Part shown: positions 40,771 through 48,356 of the stretch, one piece after another
Layout of the letters: every line of letters begins with the position of its first letter
How positions within the stretch are numbered: position 1 is the first letter of the stretch
Assembly (NCBI GenBank): GCA_964483325.1
Contig: CAZAAW010000004.1
Location: 91,105 to 155,104, forward strand
From: CAZAAW01 sp964483325
GTDB lineage: Bacteria; Pseudomonadota; Alphaproteobacteria; Rhizobiales; Kaistiaceae
Direction of reading: 5' to 3'
Length of the DNA stretch: 64,000 bases
Program-made: the position numbers and the translations under genes
The notes under the pieces: generated by a model
What the model was told of the DNA's origin: nothing
The model's database searches: none
What the model saw: only the letters and a program-made list of their open reading frames with translations

Positions 40771-41630
40771 CCGTGGTCGAGGCCGACAAGCACCTGCACG
40801 GCGCCGACGAAGCCGCCGCACGCGTCGACGAGGGCCCGCAGCGGCGGACCGGCGAACGCATCGCGCGCATCGCCGTGCCGATCGCCATGCTGCTGGTGCT
40901 GCTGGCCGTCTGGCAGTGGTACGTCGTCGCCTACAATGTCCCGCATTACATCCTGCCGGGTCCGGTGCGGGTCGCGCAGGCGCTGGTGGCCGACTGGCCG
41001 GTGCTGCTTCCGGCCCTTCTCGTCACCCTGCGCATCACCTTCCTCGCCCTCGCCCTCGCTCTCATTGGCGGCGTCCTCCTCGCCTTCGTCATGCAGTCGA
41101 AATGGGTCGAGCTGGCGCTCTATCCCTATACCGTCATCCTCCAGGTGACGCCGATCGTCGCGGTGGCGCCGATCATCATCATCTATGCCCCGACGACCGG
41201 CGTGGCGCTGCTCATCTGCGCCTTCATCGTCGCCTTCTTCCCAATCCTCTCCAACACCATGCAGGGCCTGAAGTCGACCGACCACAACCTGCTGAACATG
41301 TTCGAGCTTTACGGCGCCAGCCGCTGGCAGACGCTGATCCATCTGCGCGTCCCCAACGCCCTGCCCTATTTTCTCGCCGGGCTGCGGATCGGCGGCGGGT
41401 TGTCGCTGATCGCCGCCGTGGTGGCCGAATTCGCCGCCGGTTCGGCCGGACGCGGATCGGGGCTCGCCTTCCGGCTCCTCGAATCGCAGTTCCGGGCCAA
41501 CACACCGCGCATGTATGCGGCGCTGATCCTCCTGTCGGCGACCGGCGTCGCGATCTATTTCGCCACCAATTTCATCTCCTGGCTGCTGCTCCGGCGCTGG
41601 CACGAGAGCGCCGTGCGGCGCGAGAACTGA
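40767..41630 (+). CDS. ABC transporter permease (SsuC/TauC type)
   Basis: 287 residues. An acidic cytoplasmic N-terminus (1-30) is followed by about six membrane spans, for example VPIAMLLVLLAVWQWYVVAY and LALALALIGGVLLAFVMQS. The permease EAA loop is at about residues 183-205 (ELYGASRWQTLIHLRVPNAL), the site that docks to the ATPase. ATG 40767 overlaps the ATPase stop. It forms the channel of the importer; a homodimer is expected because only one permease gene is present. Confidence 0.92.
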   Translation: MTVVEADKHLHGADEAAARVDEGPQRRTGERIARIAVPIAMLLVLLAVWQWYVVAYNVPHYILPGPVRVAQALVADWPVLLPALLVTLRITFLALALALIGGVLLAFVMQSKWVELALYPYTVILQVTPIVAVAPIIIIYAPTTGVALLICAFIVAFFPILSNTMQGLKSTDHNLLNMFELYGASRWQTLIHLRVPNALPYFLAGLRIGGGLSLIAAVVAEFAAGSAGRGSGLAFRLLESQFRANTPRMYAALILLSATGVAIYFATNFISWLLLRRWHESAVRREN

Positions 41631-41631
41631 C

Positions 41632-42948
41632 ATGCTCCCGCCGTCGGATACCGAGGCCTTCGTCCTCGCCAACGCCACCCTGCCGACGGCGCTCGCCGTC
41701 GCACCGCCGGCCGGGGCGACCGGTGATCTTTTTCGCGCCGACATTGCCATCGACAGCGGCAGGGTGACGGCGATCGCGCCGCCCGGCTCGCTCACCGGCT
41801 CACCCTACCTCGACCTCGACGGCGGCATGGTCTGGCCGGCCTTTGTCGACATGCACACCCACATCGACAAGGGCCACATTTCCCCCCGCCGGCCCAATGG
41901 CGACGGCACGTTCGCCGCCGCTGTAGCGGCGGTCCGCGCCGACCGCGAGGCCAACTGGAGCGCCGAGGACGTCCGCCGGCGCATGGATTTCAGCCTGCGC
42001 TGCGCCTATGCGCACGGCACGGCGCTGTTGCGCACCCATATCGATTCGCTGCCGCCGCAGCCGCAGATCTCCTGGCCAGTATTCCGCGAGATGCGCGCCG
42101 AATGGGCTGGCCGCATCGACCTGCAGGCGGTCAGCCTGGTGACGATCGATCATGTCCTCGACGACGCCCATGGCGACCTGGTGGACATCGTCCGCCAGTC
42201 CGGCGGCGTGCTCGGCGCCTCGACGCCGATGGGGCCGCATCTCGACATCGCCCTCGACCGCATCATGCGGATCGCCGCCGACAACGGCCTCGATCTCGAC
42301 TTCCATGTCGACGAAACGGAGGACCCGGCGGCCTGCGCCCTGAGGCATATCGCCGACACCGCCATCCGGCTGCGCTTCCCCGGCCGCATCACTGTCGGCC
42401 ATTGCTGCTCGCTGGCCGTCCAGCCCCCGGAGGAAGCCGCGGCAACGCTCGACCGCGTCGCCGAAGCCGGCCTCTGCGTCGTATCGCTGCCGATGTGCAA
42501 CATGTATCTGCAGGACCGCCATGGCGGCCGGACGCCGCGCTGGCGCGGCGTCACCCTGCTCCACGAGATGGCGGCGCGCGGCATTTCGGTCGCCGTCGCC
42601 TCCGACAATACCCGCGACCCCTTCTATGCCTATGGCGACCTCGACGTGATGGAGGTGTTCCGGGAGGCGGTGCGCATCGCCCATCTCGATCACCCCATTG
42701 CCGACTGGCCGCGCGCCGTCACCATGACGCCGGCCGACATTCTCCGCCGGCCGGACCGCGGCCGTCTCGAAGCCGGCATGGCGGCCGACCTCGTGCTGTT
42801 CCGGGCGCGGGACTGGACCGAACTGTTGGCGCGGCCGCAGCAGGGCCGCACCGTCCTGCGCGCCGGCAAGGCGATTGACACCACGCTGCCGGATTACCGC
42901 GAGCTCGACGACATCATGGCGCGCACGCTGGCGGCGGCGGCCGAATGA
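41632..42948 (+). CDS. Cytosine-deaminase-like amidohydrolase
   Basis: 438 residues of the CodA-like amidohydrolase group. Metal and active-site motifs: DMHTHIDKGHI (near residue 73), LLRTHIDSLPPQPQ (near 133), DFHVDETEDPAACALRHI (near 223), ITVGHCCSLAV and ASDNTRDPFYAYGDLDVMEV (near 323), the last with the catalytic Asp. This is the pattern of enzymes acting on cytosine, isoguanine and related amino-pyrimidines. It follows the permease by 1 base and its stop overlaps the next gene by 4 bases. The true substrate is probably the imported heterocycle or its product. Confidence 0.85.
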   Translation: MLPPSDTEAFVLANATLPTALAVAPPAGATGDLFRADIAIDSGRVTAIAPPGSLTGSPYLDLDGGMVWPAFVDMHTHIDKGHISPRRPNGDGTFAAAVAAVRADREANWSAEDVRRRMDFSLRCAYAHGTALLRTHIDSLPPQPQISWPVFREMRAEWAGRIDLQAVSLVTIDHVLDDAHGDLVDIVRQSGGVLGASTPMGPHLDIALDRIMRIAADNGLDLDFHVDETEDPAACALRHIADTAIRLRFPGRITVGHCCSLAVQPPEEAAATLDRVAEAGLCVVSLPMCNMYLQDRHGGRTPRWRGVTLLHEMAARGISVAVASDNTRDPFYAYGDLDVMEVFREAVRIAHLDHPIADWPRAVTMTPADILRRPDRGRLEAGMAADLVLFRARDWTELLARPQQGRTVLRAGKAIDTTLPDYRELDDIMARTLAAAAE

Positions 42949-44354
42949 GGCCGGACAGCGCGACGATCGCGCGCCTCAAGGCCGAGCTCGACGGCCTCGC
43001 CCTGGAGGACAATCCGGCCCTCCTGCGCCAGAAGAGCCGCGACTTCTACTGGTACTCGCCACGGCTGAAGCAGGAGCTCGACGACGTCGTCGCCGATCTC
43101 CTGGTGACGCCGCGCGACGAGGCCGAAATCATCCGCACCCTCGCCGCCTGCCATGCGCTGGACGTGCCGGTGACGCCGCGCGGCTCCGGCACCGGCAATT
43201 ACGGCCAGGCGATGCCGCTTGCCGGCGGCGTCGTGCTCAACCTCGCGGCAATGAACCATGTCCGGGCCATCGCACCTGGCCGCCTCGTCACCGAGCCTGG
43301 CGCGATCATTGCCGCCATCGACCGCCAGACCTGCGCCCATTCCGGCCAGGAGCTGCGGCTCCATCCCTCGACCTACAACACGGCGTCGATCGCCGGCTTC
43401 ATCGCCGGCGGCTCGGGCGGCATCGGCTCGATCAACTGGGGCGGCCTGCGCGATCTCGGCAATGTGCTGCGCCTGCGCGTCGTCACCATGGAGGCGACGC
43501 CGCGCATTCTCGACATCGCCGGCTGGGATCTCCTCAAGGTGCTGCATGCCTACGGCACCAACGGCATCATCACCGAGGTCGAAATGCCGCTGGCGCCGGC
43601 CTATGACTGGATCGACGTCATCGCCGGCTTCGACGACTGGATGGACGCCGTGCGCTTCGGCGACGATCTCGCCCGCCAGGACGGCATCCTCACCAAGCTC
43701 ATCTCGCCGATCGCCGCGCCGATCGCGCATGACTATTTCCTCCGCCACCGGAAGTTCATCCGCCGCGACCAGTCGGTGGTGGTGCTGATGGCGGCGCCGC
43801 ACGCCATGGCGGCGCTGCTCGCCTTTACGGCACGCCAGGGCGCCGAAATCCTGTTCCGCTCCGACACCGGCGACCACAAGGGGCTGCCGCCCGCCTACGA
43901 GCTCACCTGGAACCACACGACGCTGCGCGGCCTGCGGGTCGATCCGTCGATCACCTATCTGCAGACGGTCTACCCGTCGCCCGACGGCGTGCAGAAGGTG
44001 GCGGCGATGACGGAAATCTTCGGCGACGAAGTTCCCGGCCATCTGGAAATGGTGCGCTTCGACGGCGCCATCAGCTGCTTCGGCCTGCCGATCGTGCGCT
44101 ACAGCAGCGAGGCGCGCCTGGAAGAGATCATCCGCATCCACGAGGACCACGGCATCCCAGTCTTCAACCCGCATCGGTACACGCTCGAAGAGGGCGGGAT
44201 GAAGCAGACCGACAGCGTCCAGCTCGCCTTCAAGCGCGAGGCGGACCCCAAGGGCCTGCTCAATCCCGGCAAGATGGCGGGCTGGGACAATCCGGCTCAA
44301 GCGGCGCGGCGCGACAGGATGTATCTTTTTCCCGGACTGGATGCTGCACAATGA
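42945..44354 (+). CDS. FAD-binding oxidoreductase (PCMH/VAO family, GlcD-like)
   Basis: 469 residues. The FAD-binding PCMH domain covers about residues 45-230 with VTPRGSGTGNYGQAMPLAGG (near 78) and TASIAGFIAGGSGGIGSINW (near 145). The C-terminal cap and domain end with NPHRYTLEEGGMKQTD and FKREADPKGLLNPGKMAGW, a typical type-4 FAD oxidase/transferase tail. Members oxidise hydroxy acids, phenols and heterocycles. ATGA overlap with the amidohydrolase indicates coupled translation. Substrate unknown; an intermediate of the island's catabolic route is inferred. Confidence 0.85.
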   Translation: MRPDSATIARLKAELDGLALEDNPALLRQKSRDFYWYSPRLKQELDDVVADLLVTPRDEAEIIRTLAACHALDVPVTPRGSGTGNYGQAMPLAGGVVLNLAAMNHVRAIAPGRLVTEPGAIIAAIDRQTCAHSGQELRLHPSTYNTASIAGFIAGGSGGIGSINWGGLRDLGNVLRLRVVTMEATPRILDIAGWDLLKVLHAYGTNGIITEVEMPLAPAYDWIDVIAGFDDWMDAVRFGDDLARQDGILTKLISPIAAPIAHDYFLRHRKFIRRDQSVVVLMAAPHAMAALLAFTARQGAEILFRSDTGDHKGLPPAYELTWNHTTLRGLRVDPSITYLQTVYPSPDGVQKVAAMTEIFGDEVPGHLEMVRFDGAISCFGLPIVRYSSEARLEEIIRIHEDHGIPVFNPHRYTLEEGGMKQTDSVQLAFKREADPKGLLNPGKMAGWDNPAQAARRDRMYLFPGLDAAQ

Positions 44355-44377
44355 TTGTGGTGCCGGAGTCTTGACCC

Positions 44378-44959
44378 ATGCGCGTGATGGTTCTTTTCGC
44401 CCATCCGGTCGAAACGAGCTTCCAGGCCGCCCTGCATCGCGCCACTGTCGAGGCCCTGCGCCGCGCCGGGCACGAGGTCGATGACTGCGATCTCAACGCC
44501 GAGGGTTTCGACCCGGTGCTGTCGCGCCAGGAGCGGCTCGACTATCACGAGACGGACATCAACCGCCGTCATGTCGACCCTTACGTCCGCCGGCTGCTGG
44601 CGGCGGAGGGGCTGGTGCTCAACTTCCCGGTCTGGAACTTCGGCTTTCCGGCCATCCTGAAGGGCTATTTCGATCGCGTCTTCCTGCCGGGCGTGTCCTT
44701 CAAGCTCGCCGACGGACAGGTGTCGCCGGCGCTCGGCAATATCCGCAAGCTGGCCGCCGTCACCACCTATGGCGCCAGCCGGTGGCGCGCTTTCGTCATG
44801 GGCGACCCGCCGCGCAAGCTGGTGAAGCGCTTCCTGCGCGTCACCATCAAGCCGCTGGCGCCGGTGTCCTACCTGGCGATGTACGACATGAACAACGCCA
44901 CCGACGGTCGCTGCGAGGCGTTCCTGACCCGCGTCGAGGAGCGCATGGCATCGTTCTGA
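44378..44959 (+). CDS. NAD(P)H-dependent flavodoxin-fold oxidoreductase
   Basis: 193 residues of the NQO1/KefF-type quinone reductase fold: MVLFAHPVETSFQAALHRAT at the start (FMN or FAD phosphate loop), LVLNFPVWNFGFPAILKGYF near residue 75 with the conserved W/F-x-x-P-x-x-K-G segment, and AVTTYGASRW near 127. It could re-oxidise flavin or reduce a quinone or aromatic intermediate made by the neighbouring FAD enzyme. It lies 23 bases after the FAD oxidoreductase and ends in a 16-base duplicated segment around its stop codon. Confidence 0.85.
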   Translation: MRVMVLFAHPVETSFQAALHRATVEALRRAGHEVDDCDLNAEGFDPVLSRQERLDYHETDINRRHVDPYVRRLLAAEGLVLNFPVWNFGFPAILKGYFDRVFLPGVSFKLADGQVSPALGNIRKLAAVTTYGASRWRAFVMGDPPRKLVKRFLRVTIKPLAPVSYLAMYDMNNATDGRCEAFLTRVEERMASF

Positions 44960-44975
44960 AATGGCATCGTTCTGA
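44944..44975 (+). repeat. 16-base tandem duplication at the stop codon of the flavodoxin-fold gene
   Basis: CATGGCATCGTTCTGA at 44944-44959, which contains the TGA, is repeated at once as AATGGCATCGTTCTGA at 44960-44975, one mismatch in 16. If the second copy arose by slippage, the gene was not lengthened, because the TGA of copy one stops translation. Confidence 0.7.
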
Positions 44976-45060
44976 ACCGGCAAAGGAGGCTGGCGCTGGC
45001 GGTGCGGAAACGATAGGAGCATCATGCGGTGCATGCACCAGAAGGCGGGCGGGAACGCCG

Positions 45061-45513
45061 ATGAGCACTGACCATCGCAAGTCGGTTGGCGTCAGGCTGG
45101 CCCAGGCGGCGCGCGCCTATCGCTCGCGCATCGGCGCCCGGCTGGCGGAGCTCGGCCTGCATGCCGGCCAGGAAAACGTCCTCAAGGCGCTCAGCGTCGA
45201 TGACGGCCTGTCGATGAGCCAGCTTGCCGCGACCCTCGCCGTGCAGCCGCCGACCGTCACCAAGATGGTGACCCGCCTTACCACGCAGGGCTATGTCGAG
45301 AGGCGGGCATCGCAGGGCGACGCCCGGCAGGCGCTTGTGTTCCTGACCCGCAACGGCCGGTCCGTCCTCGCCGCGGTCGACAAGGCACTGGCCGCCGTGG
45401 AGGCCCTGGCGCTCGGCGACATGGACGACAAGGACCGGCGGCGCATTCGCCGGCTGCTGCGCCGCATCGAACAGAATCTCGGCGGCGGCGATCTGCCGCC
45501 CGAGGAGGCCTGA
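45061..45513 (+). CDS. MarR-family transcriptional regulator
   Basis: 150 residues with a MarR winged helix: MSQLAATLAVQPPTVTKMVT (helix-turn-helix, residues 51-70) and the wing YVERRASQGDARQALVFLTR with the conserved Asp-x-Arg. Helices at both ends form the dimer interface. ATG 45061 is chosen; the long in-frame extension to 44782 covers the previous gene and is a shadow. It is 101 bases after the flavodoxin-fold gene and is the only regulator near the nucleobase island, so it may bind the palindromes at 38711-38754, which is inference. Confidence 0.9.
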   Translation: MSTDHRKSVGVRLAQAARAYRSRIGARLAELGLHAGQENVLKALSVDDGLSMSQLAATLAVQPPTVTKMVTRLTTQGYVERRASQGDARQALVFLTRNGRSVLAAVDKALAAVEALALGDMDDKDRRRIRRLLRRIEQNLGGGDLPPEEA

Positions 45514-45518
45514 CGGTC

Positions 45519-46256
45519 TCAGCCGCCCTCCCGCAGCGCCGCCAGGGATCGGCGCTGGCGGCCGGCATCGTCGAAATTATCCGGATCGAGCCAGCGGCGG
45601 AATGCCTCGCGCCGCGCCGGCCACTCCCTGTCCGTCATGGCGAACCAGGTCGTGTCGCGGTTGCGGCCCTTGACCACCATGTGGTGGCGGAAGGTGCCTT
45701 CCTCGACGAAGCCCAGACGGCGCGCCGCCGCACGCGACGGTGCGTTGAGGCTGTTGCACTTCCACTCGTAGCGCCGGTAGCCGAGCTCGTCGAAGATACG
45801 ACCGGCGAAGAGCGCCATCGCCTCCGTGGCGGCCGCCGTCCTTGCCAGCCCCTTGCCGAGAGCGACGCAGCCGATCTCAGCGACGCCATTGACCACGTCG
45901 ATGCGCATGTAGCTGGCAATGCCGCATGGCGCACCGGCCGCGTGCGGCTGGATGGCGAACGCCACCCAGTCGGGACGGGTTTCGACCTTGCGCAGCCAGT
46001 CGGTGAAGCCGGCGAGATCGGCGAACGGTCCATCCGGCAGATAGGCCCACAGCGCCGGATTGTCGCTGCCGCCGAACGCCGACCAGAGGGCGTCTGCATG
46101 GTCCTCGGTCCGCAGCGGCAGGATGGAGACGAGGCGGCCCTCCAGCGGGCTGTCGCCCGGCCATGATCGCGCCGTCCATCCCGAAAGATTGCCGGATGCC
46201 CCTGCCTCCGCTGCATCTGCTGCCCGCTCGGCCATGCCTGTCTCCACAATTGCCAT
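45519..46256 (-). CDS. GNAT-family N-acetyltransferase (RimJ type)
   Basis: 245 residues. The acetyltransferase fold includes GRLVSILPLRTEDHADALWS (near residue 38), the AcCoA segment IGCVALGKGLARTAAATEAM with the R/Q-x-x-G-x-A pattern altered to KGLARTA, YRRYEWKCNSLNAPSRAAAR and LGFVEEGTFRHHMVVKGRNR, the typical end of RimJ/RimL-like enzymes. Substrate unknown. ATG 46256 is chosen; ATG 46235 would drop seven residues. It is divergent from the aminotransferase with only 61 bases between starts, so the two share a promoter region. Confidence 0.85.
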   Translation of the reverse strand: MAIVETGMAERAADAAEAGASGNLSGWTARSWPGDSPLEGRLVSILPLRTEDHADALWSAFGGSDNPALWAYLPDGPFADLAGFTDWLRKVETRPDWVAFAIQPHAAGAPCGIASYMRIDVVNGVAEIGCVALGKGLARTAAATEAMALFAGRIFDELGYRRYEWKCNSLNAPSRAAARRLGFVEEGTFRHHMVVKGRNRDTTWFAMTDREWPARREAFRRWLDPDNFDDAGRQRRSLAALREGG

Positions 46257-46317
46257 CCCGGCAAAGATGCGCTCAAGAGACGGACCAGAGCAACGCGCGG
46301 CAGAGGGGAGCCCCGGC

Positions 46318-47496
46318 ATGCTGCACACGATCGCCGGCTTCGACCGGATCGGCGAGGAGAACGCCTTCGCCGTTCTCGCCCGCGCCACGGCACTGGCGGC
46401 GGAAGGCCGCGACATCATCAATCTCGGCATCGGCCAGCCGGACTTCCGCACCCCCGAGCATATCGTCGAGGCGGCCGTGAAGGCGCTGCGCGACGGCCAT
46501 CATGGCTATACGCCGGCGACCGGCCTCCCGGCACTGCGGGAAGCTGTCGCCGCCGATCTCCATCGCCGGCTGCAGGTCGAGGTGTCGCCGGACAGCATCG
46601 TCGTCGTGCCGGGCGGCAAGGTGACGATGTTTACCGCCATCCTGATGCTGGGAGAGCCCGGCGCCGACATCCTCTATCCCGATCCCGGCTTCCCGATCTA
46701 TCGCTCGATGATCGAATTCACCGGCGCCCGGCCGGTGCCGATCCCGATCCGCGAGGAGAACGGCTTCGCCTTCTCCGCCGAGGAGACGCTGGCGCTCGTC
46801 ACACCTGCCACCCGGCTCATCATCCTCAATTCGCCTGCCAATCCGACCGGCGGCGTGACGCCGAAGGCGGAAATCGACAGGCTCGTCGCCGGGCTGGAAC
46901 GCTGGCCGGACGCCGCCATCCTGTCGGACGAGATCTACGGCCAGATGACCTATGACGGCCTGGCCCATGTCTCGCTGCTCGCCTATCCCGAGATCCGCGA
47001 CCGGCTGATCCTGCTCGACGGCTGGTCGAAGACCTACGCCATGACCGGCTGGCGGCTCGGCTATGCCGTATGGCCGGATGCCCTCCTCGACAGGATGCGC
47101 AAGCTGGCGGTCAATGCCTGGTCCTGCGTCAACGCCCCGGCGCAGTTCGCCGGCATCGCCGCGCTTGAGGGACCGCAGGATGCCGCACACGCCATGGTCG
47201 CCGAGTTCGACCGCCGGCGCCGGATTGTCGTGGAGGAGCTGAACCGGCTGCCGGGCGTCGGCTGTGCCGTTCCGAAGGGCGCCTTCTACGCCTTCCCCAA
47301 TATCAGCGGCACCGGCTTCGCCGCCAAGGACCTCGCCCGACGGCTGCTCGACGAAGCCGGCGTCGCGACGATCGGCGGCCCGGATTTCGGCACGCTCGGC
47401 GAAGGCTACCTGCGCATCTCCTACGCCAGCTCGCAGGAGAACATCCGCGCCGCCATGGCGCGTATCGGGGATTTCCTCGCCAAGGAGGGGCGCTGA
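46318..47496 (+). CDS. Class I/II pyridoxal-phosphate aminotransferase
   Basis: 392 residues, aspartate aminotransferase fold type I. Motifs: INLGIGQPDFRTPEHIVEAA (residues 34-53), GYTPATGLPALREAV, NSPANPTGGV (near 178), ILSDEIYGQMTY (near 203) and the PLP lysine in DGWSKTYAMTGWRLGYAV (near 240). The substrate binding Arg is in GYLRISYA. Likely a broad amino-acid transaminase. ATG 46318 gives the expected N-terminus; the upstream in-frame part overlaps the divergent gene and is a shadow. Exact substrate not deducible. Confidence 0.9.
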   Translation: MLHTIAGFDRIGEENAFAVLARATALAAEGRDIINLGIGQPDFRTPEHIVEAAVKALRDGHHGYTPATGLPALREAVAADLHRRLQVEVSPDSIVVVPGGKVTMFTAILMLGEPGADILYPDPGFPIYRSMIEFTGARPVPIPIREENGFAFSAEETLALVTPATRLIILNSPANPTGGVTPKAEIDRLVAGLERWPDAAILSDEIYGQMTYDGLAHVSLLAYPEIRDRLILLDGWSKTYAMTGWRLGYAVWPDALLDRMRKLAVNAWSCVNAPAQFAGIAALEGPQDAAHAMVAEFDRRRRIVVEELNRLPGVGCAVPKGAFYAFPNISGTGFAAKDLARRLLDEAGVATIGGPDFGTLGEGYLRISYASSQENIRAAMARIGDFLAKEGR

Positions 47497-47651
47497 GACT
47501 TCGCCGAGTGCGACTCTATGGGCGAAGACGCCGCATGATCGTCGCGCATGGCAGCGGCCTTGTCGGTCCGGCTGCTTGCCAATATGACAGGCCTCGGGTG
47601 CACACACCGCGCCTGCGGCCAATTTTGCCGGCACTGTGAGGGGTCATATCG

Positions 47652-48278
47652 ATGTCGATGCGCACTGAAACTTCCAGCGGAACGTCGCTTGCCGTGGCGC
47701 TGTGGCCGGAGCGGACCAGCAATATCGTCAAGGCTGTCACGCTGGTCATCGCCGGGACGCTGCTGCTGACGCTGTCGGCGAAGATCAAGGTGCCGTTCTG
47801 GCCGGTGCCGCAGACGCTGCAGACCTTCGCCGTGATGGCCATCGCCGCCGCCTATGGCTGGCGGCTCGGCGTCATCACGGTCGTTGCCTATCTCGCCGAA
47901 GGCTTCCTCGGCCTGCCGGTCTTCACCAATACGCCGCCGGCGCTGGCCGGCCCGGGCTATTTCCTCGGCACCACCGGCGGCTTCCTCATCGGCTTCATCC
48001 CTGCCGCCTTCATCATCGGCTATGCCGCCGACCGCGGCTGGGACCGCTCCGTCGCCCGCATGGCGGCCAGCATGCTCGTCGCCGATGCGGTGGTGATGAT
48101 CCTCGGCTTCACCTGGCTCGCCGGCTTTGCCTTCCTCTCCAGCGGCGCCCACGGCGTCGGCATGGCCGGCGCCTGGGCCGGCGGCGTGGCGCCGTTCCTG
48201 CTTGGCGACGCGATCAAGATCGCGCTGGCGGCGTGTCTCGTCCCGGCCGGCTGGGCGCTGCTGGGCCGCCGCGCCTGA
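47652..48278 (+). CDS. bioY: BioY, biotin transporter substrate-binding membrane protein
   Basis: 208 residues with six predicted spans. BioY signatures are present: IKVPFWPVPQTLQTFAVMAI (residues 45-64), AYLAEGFLGLPVFT and GPGYFLGTTGGFLIGFIPAA. It is the S-component that captures biotin, working with BioMN or alone. GAGGGG precedes ATG 47652. No BioR operator (TTATCTATAA-like) is seen in the 155 bases upstream. It is monocistronic with a perfect terminator directly after. Confidence 0.93.
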   Translation: MSMRTETSSGTSLAVALWPERTSNIVKAVTLVIAGTLLLTLSAKIKVPFWPVPQTLQTFAVMAIAAAYGWRLGVITVVAYLAEGFLGLPVFTNTPPALAGPGYFLGTTGGFLIGFIPAAFIIGYAADRGWDRSVARMAASMLVADAVVMILGFTWLAGFAFLSSGAHGVGMAGAWAGGVAPFLLGDAIKIALAACLVPAGWALLGRRA

Positions 48279-48300
48279 GCGCCAGCCGGTACAGAAACAG

Positions 48301-48334
48301 AAAAGCCCGGCTGCGTCGCAGCCGGGCTTTTTCT
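48301..48334. terminator. Terminator after bioY
   Basis: AAAAGCCCGGCTGC (48301-48314) is the reverse complement of GCAGCCGGGCTTTT (48319-48332), loop GTCG within, with T-tracts on both strands. It can serve both bioY and the convergent ileS. Confidence 0.92.
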
Positions 48335-48356
48335 TTTGGCAAAGCGGCCGGTCCGA

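Noticed and set aside
47497..47651. Possible BioR operator before bioY
   Set aside because: No TTATCTATAA-like palindrome is present.
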